DNA of 12,390 nucleotides from the NCBI GenBank assembly GCA_002383285.1, contig DFXU01000036.1, positions 1 to 12,390 of the forward strand. Reading direction: 5' to 3'. The notes beneath the pieces are model-generated. The model saw only the letters and a program-made list of their open reading frames with translations. It was not told the DNA's origin and searched no databases. The position numbers and the translations under genes were made by a program. How positions within the stretch are numbered: position 1 is the first letter of the stretch; each line of letters starts with the position of its first letter. Source of the stretch: Caryophanales bacterium UBA4100 (lineage in GTDB: Bacteria; Bacillota; Bacilli; Paenibacillales; UBA4045). Of the stretch, positions 7,376-12,390 are shown piece after piece.

Positions 7376-8095
7376 ATGGAAGACCTATCGAGAAAGATTC
7401 TTGTAGTAGATGATGAAGACCGAATTCGAAGACTTCTGCGCATGTATTTGGAGAAGGAAGGCTATGAGATTGATGAGGCTGAGGATGGAGAAGCTGCCTT
7501 AACAATGGCCATTGAGAATGACTATGCATTAATCCTGCTTGATGTCATGCTTCCTGGAATTGACGGCACTGAGGTTTGTGCTCGATTACGCGCTGAGAAG
7601 TCAACTCCTGTTATTATGCTCACTGCTAAAGGGGAGGAGACGAATCGAGTTCAAGGGTTTGAAGCTGGGGCTGACGATTATGTCTCTAAACCCTTTAGTC
7701 CTCGTGAGGTTATCTATCGAGTTAAGGCCATACTAAGACGTTCTTCTGCCACGGCTTTCCTATCTAAGGCAACGTCAGGCAGTGGTAATGACATTGTGTT
7801 CCCTAACCTGATGATTGAGCATGATGCCCATCGTGTCTCAGCAGGGGGACAGGAGGTGGGGCTCACGCCCAAGGAGTACGAGCTACTGCATTATTTGGCC
7901 GTTTCCCCGGACAAGGTTTTCTCGAGAGAGCAGCTACTAAAGGATGTTTGGAATTATGAATTTTTCGGTGATTTACGAACTGTAGATACACATGTGAAAA
8001 GGTTGAGGGAGAAGCTGAACAAAGTCTCACCTGAAGCAGCTGCGATGATTACCACGGTGTGGGGTGTTGGTTATAAGCTAGAGGTGGCGAAGTAA
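7376..8095 (+). CDS. resD: Response regulator ResD (OmpR/PhoB family)
   Basis: DNA-binding response regulator for aerobic and anaerobic respiration genes, phosphorylated by ResE. The 239 residues have an N-terminal receiver domain (about 7-120) with acidic pocket D12/D13, phosphoacceptor D56 (LLDVMLPG), switch residue T83 and K105 (KPF), and a C-terminal winged-helix Trans_reg_C domain (about 138-236) with the usual LTPKEYELL and RTVDTHVKRLREKL elements. All key residues are present, so it should be active. Start ATG 7376 follows AGGAGAG (7362-7368), which begins in the resC stop region, and is 14 bases after resC. In B. subtilis ResD controls the res genes, ctaA, fnr and nitrate/nitrite respiration genes; the last part is carried over from that organism, not seen here. 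Confidence 0.93.
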   Translation: MEDLSRKILVVDDEDRIRRLLRMYLEKEGYEIDEAEDGEAALTMAIENDYALILLDVMLPGIDGTEVCARLRAEKSTPVIMLTAKGEETNRVQGFEAGADDYVSKPFSPREVIYRVKAILRRSSATAFLSKATSGSGNDIVFPNLMIEHDAHRVSAGGQEVGLTPKEYELLHYLAVSPDKVFSREQLLKDVWNYEFFGDLRTVDTHVKRLREKLNKVSPEAAAMITTVWGVGYKLEVAK

Positions 8096-9508
8096 ATGGC
8101 ACTCTGGAAAAGTGTGGTTGGTAAGCTATGGATAACGATCATTCTATTGGTTGCTGTTGTACTCATCGTTCTCGGAGCATTCCTTCTAGAATATATTGAT
8201 GCTACCTTTAATAACTCCGGTGACGTCAAGAAGCTATTCGTTTATACGGGGATTATTGGTTTTTTACTTACGACTTTCTTTGCTTTTTTCCTATCCACTC
8301 GAATTACAAGACCGTTAATGTACATGAATAAGGCTGCAGATCTGATCTCTAAAGGTGATTATAGCACTAGAGTACCTGTCGCCTCCTCAGATGAAATCGG
8401 ACAATTATCGAATACAATGAATTTTATGGCTGAGAAGCTTGAAGGGACCATTCATGATCTTAGCCTAGAGAGAGATCGACTATCCAGTGTAATCCACAGT
8501 ATGACCGACGCTGTTATCACCTTCGATGCTGCGGGTACAGTCATTCTCGCCAATCCACATGGAGGTGAGCTCCTTGAAGAGTGGAGCCATATTCGTTGGG
8601 ATGAGGATCAGACCATTCCAAAGGATCGGATACCAGAACCATTAATGTCTGTGTATCATGCTGTTCAGGAACGTGGTGTCCAAGTCACCTCAAAGCTTCA
8701 TGTTAACAGTGGTGTATGGTCTGTAGTGATGGCACCTTTATATGCCAATCATAATGTCCAAGGCGCTGTTGCTGTACTGAGGAATGTCACGGAGGAATTC
8801 CTCCTTGAGAAGCTGCGCAAGGACTTTGTAGCTAATGTATCACATGAGCTACGAACACCGCTGTCCATGCTTCAGGGCTATAGTGAAGCGCTTCTAGACG
8901 ACATTGCAGGAACACCCGAAGAAAGAAAGGAACTTGCTCAAGTCATTCATGATGAATCATTAAGAATGGGTCGGCTAGTTCAAGATTTATTAGACTTGGC
9001 GAGAATGGAAGCAGGAAGGCTAGAACTGAAGAGAGAACACGTTGAGGTCCAATCTATCCTCACTAGGGTGGTTCGGAAATTCTCGGTGCTCTGTAAAGAA
9101 AGAGGGATCTTTCTCAAACCGAATGACCCAGGGGCTGAGCTCGTTCTCGAGAGCGCAGATGAGGATCGGATTGAGCAGATTTTAACAAATTTATTAGATA
9201 ATGCAGTACGACATTCTAAGAAAACGAGCCAAATTACGATCGATGCTGAAACAATTGAGCTAGAAGGCAAATTGGTAGTTCGGCTGATCGTTAAAGATCA
9301 AGGTCAAGGTATTGATGAGCTTAGCTTGCCGTATATTTTCGATCGCTTTTATAAAGCTGATAAGGCTCGAACTCGAGGTGCTTCAGGTGGTACGGGATTA
9401 GGGTTAGCTATTGTTAAGAATATCGTTGATGCTCATCGAGGCTCTATTGAGGTGCAGAGTATTGTGAATGAAGGTACCACTTTTACGGTGATTCTACCTG
9501 TGAAGTGA
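8096..9508 (+). CDS. resE: Sensor histidine kinase ResE, short form
   Basis: Membrane sensor kinase that phosphorylates ResD. Order of parts: membrane helix 1 (about 11-31), a very short outer loop (about 32-46), membrane helix 2 (about 47-66), HAMP (about 67-119), a PAS-like domain (about 125-232), HisKA with phosphoacceptor H250 in SHELRTP, and HATPase with N box (N365, N369), G1 DQGQGI (401-406), F box IFDRFYK (414-420) and G2 GGTGLGLAI (431-439). At 470 residues it is about 120 shorter than B. subtilis ResE (about 589); the missing part is the extracytoplasmic domain, so sensing probably rests on the cytoplasmic PAS domain or membrane region. The ATG follows the resD TAA without a gap, with GAGGTGG (8081-8087) inside resD. 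It is the last gene of the operon. A generic VicK/PhoR-like kinase would look similar; context decides ResE. Confidence 0.9.
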   Translation: MALWKSVVGKLWITIILLVAVVLIVLGAFLLEYIDATFNNSGDVKKLFVYTGIIGFLLTTFFAFFLSTRITRPLMYMNKAADLISKGDYSTRVPVASSDEIGQLSNTMNFMAEKLEGTIHDLSLERDRLSSVIHSMTDAVITFDAAGTVILANPHGGELLEEWSHIRWDEDQTIPKDRIPEPLMSVYHAVQERGVQVTSKLHVNSGVWSVVMAPLYANHNVQGAVAVLRNVTEEFLLEKLRKDFVANVSHELRTPLSMLQGYSEALLDDIAGTPEERKELAQVIHDESLRMGRLVQDLLDLARMEAGRLELKREHVEVQSILTRVVRKFSVLCKERGIFLKPNDPGAELVLESADEDRIEQILTNLLDNAVRHSKKTSQITIDAETIELEGKLVVRLIVKDQGQGIDELSLPYIFDRFYKADKARTRGASGGTGLGLAIVKNIVDAHRGSIEVQSIVNEGTTFTVILPVK

Positions 9509-9574
9509 AGAAGTGAGCAACAGATGAGCCTGGTCAAAAGTTGACGATATTCCAAGTATTCTGTTGGAAAATAT

Positions 9575-9590
9575 TGTTTCACGTGAAAAT
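9575..9590 (+). promoter_or_regulatory. parS-like palindrome (candidate ParB/Spo0J site)
   Basis: The 16-mer TGTTTCACGTGAAAAT matches the Bacillus parS consensus TGTTNCACGTGAAACA except for its last two bases, and contains the perfect 12-bp palindrome TTTCACGTGAAA (9577-9588). It lies between the convergent resE and serA genes, outside any coding sequence. ParB loading is inferred from the match only. A transcription-factor operator with the same core is an alternative. Confidence 0.45.
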
Positions 9591-9609
9591 AAATGTGCGA
9601 ACATATATA

Positions 9610-9657
9610 AAAGGGCTGTGTCAGTAGTAGGTTTATCTACTATTGACACAGCCCTTT
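9610..9657. terminator. Bidirectional terminator between resE and serA
   Basis: A 21-bp stem (arms 9610-9630 and 9637-9657, only one G-U pair) closes a 6-base loop GTTTAT. The outer arms are AAAGGGCTGTGTCA and TGACACAGCCCTTT. Read from serA, the stem ends in TTTTATATA; read from resE, it ends in TTT then CGTTAG, so the T-run is better on the minus strand. Position between two convergent genes supports use in both directions. Confidence 0.85.
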
Positions 9658-9669
9658 CGTTAGTTGATT

Positions 9670-11259
9670 TTACAAAGTAACTTCCTTTACGTTTATCATC
9701 TCAGGAAGCATGGCAAGCTGCTGAATAACATCTTTAGGTGCTTGCTTATCAACGGTGATGATCATGATTGCGGATCCGCCAATATCCTTTCGGCCTACCT
9801 GCATAGTTGCAATATTCACATTGTTGTTTCCGAGAACCGTTCCAAGACGTCCAATGATGCCAGGCTTGTCATTGTGGGAAACAAGAATGATATTGCCGCC
9901 TGGAGAGATATCTACAGGGTATTGATCGATCTGTACGATGCGTGGACCGTAGCCATTTAGAAGTGTACCAGCTATATGACGTACTTCTTTTTTGGTTCTT
10001 AACGATAGTGTAACTAAGTTGGTGAAGCCTTTGGCTAATGGTGATTTCTGGACAATGACGTTAACATCACGTTGTTTCGCTAAGTGTAGGGAATTAATCA
10101 TGTTAACCTGTTCGATTCCTAGATGATGGGTCAGTACACCTTTAACTACATTGCGGGTAAGCGCCATCGTATCAACTTCAGATAATTCTCCTGAGTAATT
10201 AATCGTTATCTCTTCTACAGGTCCATCTACTAGCTGTATAAGGAAGCGTCCCATATTCTCGCCTAGAGTGAAGTATGGAAGCAGTTTATTAAGTACGTCA
10301 GCTGGAATAGGAGGCATGTTCACGGCATTCTTAAAGGGCTCACTTCGTAATATATGCAGTACTTCCTCGGACACATCTATAGCCACATTCTCCTGAGCCT
10401 CAAAGGTTGAAGCACCAAGGTGAGGGGTGACGATCACTTTAGAATTCGAAAGGAATGGATGATCAGCTGGAGGCGGCTCCACTTCGAAAACGTCGAAAGC
10501 TGCACCTGCTACTACACCCTCTTCAATTGCTTCAACAAGTGCATATTCATCAACAAGACCTCCACGAGCGCAGTTGACGATACGCATACCTTTTTTCATG
10601 ATTTCGAATTGAGGTTTGCCTATAATATGGTGAGTTTCATTGGTTAAAGGTGTATGTAATGTAATAAAATCAGCTTTAGCAGCAATCTCGTTCACTGAGC
10701 CGAGCTTAATTCCTAGTTTATCTGCGCGATCTTCTGTGAGGAAGGGGTCATATCCAAGTACATCCATACCGAATGCTTTGGCTCTCTTAGCGACTTCACT
10801 TCCGATTCGTCCCATGCCGATGACACCTAACACTTTATTGCGCAACTCAACACCAAGGAAGGATTTACGATCCCATTCTCCCAAGATTGTTTTCTTATGC
10901 GCTTGTGGAATATGTCGAGCAAGTGACATCATCATAGCAAATGCATGCTCACAGGTCGTAATGGTATTGCCATCCGGTGCATTAATTACAACTATACCAA
11001 GCTGAGTGGCAGCCTCTAAATCAATATTATCGACACCTACGCCAGCTCGTCCAACAACCTTAAGCTTCTTACCGGCTTGCATAATACCTGCAGTGACCTT
11101 CGTCTGACTTCGTACGAGCAGTGCATCGTAGTCTGGAATGATAGCGATCAATTCAGCTTCGGATAATCCCGATTTCTTATCAACTGTAACATCACCAGCA
11201 TCATAAAGCTGTTGAATCCCCATATCACTAATTGGATCTGATACTAATACTTTAAACAT
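9670..11259 (-). CDS. serA: D-3-phosphoglycerate dehydrogenase
   Basis: First step of serine synthesis: NAD-dependent oxidation of 3-phosphoglycerate to 3-phosphohydroxypyruvate in the cytoplasm. The chosen start (ATG at 11259-11257, MFKVLVSDPI) gives 529 residues, like B. subtilis SerA (about 525). The frame is open for 16 more codons upstream, but AGGAGAGG (11275-11268) lies 8 bases before this ATG and the family begins here. Domains: substrate-binding halves (about 1-98 and 282-315) around a Rossmann NAD domain with G148-x-G150-x2-G153 and D171; catalytic R232 (ARGG), E261 (EVEPP) and H280 (TPHLGAS); an intervening ASB domain (about 320-450); and a C-terminal ACT domain (about 457-529, HNDKPGIIGRLG), the usual site of serine control in this type. 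It converges on resE across the 9610-9657 terminator. Confidence 0.95.
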   Translation of the reverse strand: MFKVLVSDPISDMGIQQLYDAGDVTVDKKSGLSEAELIAIIPDYDALLVRSQTKVTAGIMQAGKKLKVVGRAGVGVDNIDLEAATQLGIVVINAPDGNTITTCEHAFAMMMSLARHIPQAHKKTILGEWDRKSFLGVELRNKVLGVIGMGRIGSEVAKRAKAFGMDVLGYDPFLTEDRADKLGIKLGSVNEIAAKADFITLHTPLTNETHHIIGKPQFEIMKKGMRIVNCARGGLVDEYALVEAIEEGVVAGAAFDVFEVEPPPADHPFLSNSKVIVTPHLGASTFEAQENVAIDVSEEVLHILRSEPFKNAVNMPPIPADVLNKLLPYFTLGENMGRFLIQLVDGPVEEITINYSGELSEVDTMALTRNVVKGVLTHHLGIEQVNMINSLHLAKQRDVNVIVQKSPLAKGFTNLVTLSLRTKKEVRHIAGTLLNGYGPRIVQIDQYPVDISPGGNIILVSHNDKPGIIGRLGTVLGNNNVNIATMQVGRKDIGGSAIMIITVDKQAPKDVIQQLAMLPEMINVKEVTL

Positions 11260-11329
11260 GGTTTTTTCCTCTCCTATCTGTAAGTTGCTTGCTACGTGAA
11301 TTCCCATTTCCCTCTGTTATTTCCCGTTC

Positions 11330-11349
11330 AGAACTGACACGACTGTTCT
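11330..11349 (-). promoter_or_regulatory. Imperfect inverted repeat at the predicted serA start of transcription
   Basis: AGAAC (11330-11334) and GTTCT (11345-11349) are inverted with a 10-base spacer and would cover the predicted +1 (about 11346) of the serA promoter. A repressor site is possible, but the arms are short and I know no regulator to assign. Confidence 0.2.
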
Positions 11350-11352
11350 CAT

Positions 11353-11380
11353 TTTATAGTATAGCACTCATAGATTGCAA
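11353..11380 (-). promoter_or_regulatory. Candidate sigma-A promoter for serA
   Basis: On the minus strand TTGCAA (11380-11375) and TATAAA (11358-11353) are 16 bases apart and match the vegetative consensus at 4/6 and 5/6. Transcription would begin near 11346, giving a leader of about 87 bases. I see no T-box or other riboswitch signature in this leader. No terminator is visible between the upstream gene (ending at 11443) and serA, so readthrough may also contribute. Confidence 0.45.
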
Positions 11381-11442
11381 TGTATTGCCTTGAACAATTC
11401 ATGAATTTTAGTTATTCTTCCTTGCCCGTATTTATGATTAGC

Positions 11443-12363
11443 TTATTCATAGAAGAACGGAAGCTGAGGTAAGGTTTCATTCTTATAGAAAACTTGTCGC
11501 TTCTTAAGATAGTCACCGCTTCTAACTGCGTTCGTATCAACCAACATCTCAATTATTGGCTTTACGGTTAGGAACGCCATCTTCTTGGCTTGCCCATTTG
11601 TAATCATTTCATCTATTCTAATTGTTATGTCCTGAGGATAGTAGGGAACATAGTTCATGGTTTCTTCCAAGATGTTAGAGACGAATACATTCTTAATATT
11701 TAAGTTCATCTGCGACCATTCGTTAAACGTTACATCATCCATATTAGCTAGATCCATGCCAGCTAGATTGGGATTCGTGGACTCGTTCCAGCTTACAATA
11801 GCGGAGTAGTAATCCGATTGAGCTAATAGAGCGAAGTTCTTCGCCTCTTTGAAGAATACTTCGTTGTTAATCATTTCTACAATTTTCGCGCCTTGCTGGT
11901 TTGTTGTTTTGGATCGAAATTCACTAGTAGCATCTGAGAATAATTTCAAGCTTTTCAGATAATTACTGTGTGCCTCTTGTAGTAAGGGTGAGGTAGAAGG
12001 CATGGACATAGATTCCATTGACTTGAATTTCTCATCGGCAAGCTTGCTTAATTCCTTAAAAATACTTTGTGGGTCAACAGATTCACTCTCTAGTTCAATG
12101 GCATCAAGATGCTCAAACCATTTTTTTTGAAAATCTCGGTAAGGCAAATAGATCGTATGGTAGAATGAAACTAAATACTGTTGATGGTAAGCAGTTAACT
12201 CCTTTGCCATCTCTTGTTTTTCTGCGATGAGAAGCTCATATTTAATGGTAGTCTTGTCCTTTCCTACTTTTATACCATAGAAAAAAGCACCAAGAGCACC
12301 TATAATAACGAATAGAAATAGTAAGGTCATTAAATAATCGGCCATAGATAACTTCTTGTTCAT
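11443..12363 (-). CDS. Uncharacterised membrane-anchored protein
   Basis: I do not recognise this 306-residue protein. It starts with a short basic cytoplasmic end (MNKKLSMADY), one strong membrane helix (about 11-32, ending GAFFYGIKVGKDK), and then about 270 hydrophilic residues, presumably outside the cell by the positive-inside pattern. The outer part looks mainly helical: a Glu/Lys/Gln-rich stretch (about 38-60), repeated Tyr/His/Phe positions (about 59-75), and long charged segments. It has no cysteine in the mature part that I can see and no lipobox, so it is not a lipoprotein. Topology resembles a single-pass helical sensor ectodomain without a cytoplasmic signalling domain, but that is only a shape comparison. 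Start ATG (12363-12361) follows GGGAGGTT (12380-12373) on the minus strand. It precedes serA in the same direction, 183 bases away. Confidence 0.75.
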   Translation of the reverse strand: MNKKLSMADYLMTLLFLFVIIGALGAFFYGIKVGKDKTTIKYELLIAEKQEMAKELTAYHQQYLVSFYHTIYLPYRDFQKKWFEHLDAIELESESVDPQSIFKELSKLADEKFKSMESMSMPSTSPLLQEAHSNYLKSLKLFSDATSEFRSKTTNQQGAKIVEMINNEVFFKEAKNFALLAQSDYYSAIVSWNESTNPNLAGMDLANMDDVTFNEWSQMNLNIKNVFVSNILEETMNYVPYYPQDITIRIDEMITNGQAKKMAFLTVKPIIEMLVDTNAVRSGDYLKKRQVFYKNETLPQLPFFYE

Positions 12364-12364
12364 A

Positions 12365-12381
12365 AGGGACGTAACCTCCCT
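12365..12381 (-). promoter_or_regulatory. Small hairpin covering the Shine-Dalgarno of the 306-residue protein gene
   Basis: In the minus-strand mRNA, AGGGA (12381-12377) can pair with TCCCT (12369-12365) around a 7-base loop. The 5' arm includes the first bases of the GGGAGGT ribosome-binding site, and the hairpin ends one base before the ATG. It could lower translation, but a 5-bp stem may form by chance. Confidence 0.25.
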
Positions 12382-12390
12382 GTATCATAA

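Noticed and set aside
8791..8804. Perfect 14-bp palindrome GGAGGAATTCCTCC inside resE, including a Shine-Dalgarno-like GGAGG
   Set aside because: It lies in the conserved linker before HisKA, is explained by the codons for EEFLL, and no start codon at useful spacing opens a sensible reading frame.
9664..9960. Plus-strand open frame opposite serA (98 codons)
   Set aside because: It lies wholly within the well-supported serA ACT/ASB coding region on the other strand, has no ribosome-binding site and no protein-like features.
11260..11307. Sixteen-codon upstream extension of serA
   Set aside because: The internal ATG has the well-placed AGGAGAGG and matches the family's N-terminus; the extension would be translated through that ribosome-binding site.
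11333..11349. LexA-like GAAC-N4-G pattern near the serA transcription start
   Set aside because: The second half reads GTGT instead of GTTC, two mismatches in the essential positions, and serA is not an SOS gene.
11396..11407. Perfect 12-bp palindrome AATTCATGAATT upstream of the serA promoter
   Set aside because: AT-rich, expected by chance at this frequency, no T-run for a terminator and no consensus I recognise.

Overview
The window reads as chromosomal backbone of an endospore-forming, low-to-moderate GC Firmicute, most likely from the Paenibacillus/Cohnella side of the Bacillales. The evidence is the conserved run ytfJ(gerW)-dacB-spmA-spmB-rluB-resA-resB-resC-resD-resE, known from Bacillus subtilis (apart from the position of ytfJ), here ending on a convergent serA instead of the sigX-rsiX pair that follows resE in B. 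subtilis. The genus is inferred from gene order and protein style, not proven. I see no transposase, phage gene, CRISPR array, tRNA or rRNA.

Layout. Bases 1-347 are the 3' part of a ytfJ/gerW-type sporulation gene, closed by a clear intrinsic terminator (398-428). Bases 507-2870 form a tight sporulation operon, dacB-spmA-spmB: a penicillin-binding carboxypeptidase that trims spore cortex peptidoglycan and two membrane proteins needed for spore core dehydration. Bases 2943-3677 encode the 23S rRNA pseudouridine synthase RluB. Bases 3782-9508 are the res operon: ResA (extracytoplasmic thioredoxin-like reductase of apocytochrome c), ResB and ResC (system II haem delivery and ligation), then ResD and ResE, the two-component pair for aerobic/anaerobic respiration. 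The short gap 9509-9669 holds a near-match to the chromosome-partition site parS and a long bidirectional terminator. On the minus strand are serA (9670-11259, phosphoglycerate dehydrogenase) and an unrecognised membrane-anchored protein (11443-12363). No gene-free stretch exceeds about 185 bases.

How the genes work together. ResA keeps the CxxCH cysteines of apocytochrome c reduced while ResB/ResC bring haem across the membrane and attach it. ResE/ResD couple this machinery to respiratory state. The sporulation cluster is probably switched on separately by a mother-cell sigma factor. SerA supplies serine and is unrelated in function.

Most of the window is well-known biology. The less ordinary points are: (i) the parS-like 16-mer between resE and serA; (ii) a ResE with almost no extracytoplasmic domain; (iii) an inverted repeat over the -35 region of the likely resA promoter; (iv) a probable TTG start for resA; (v) the uncharacterised 306-residue membrane protein, whose Shine-Dalgarno sequence lies in a small hairpin. 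I found no convincing new multi-gene system.
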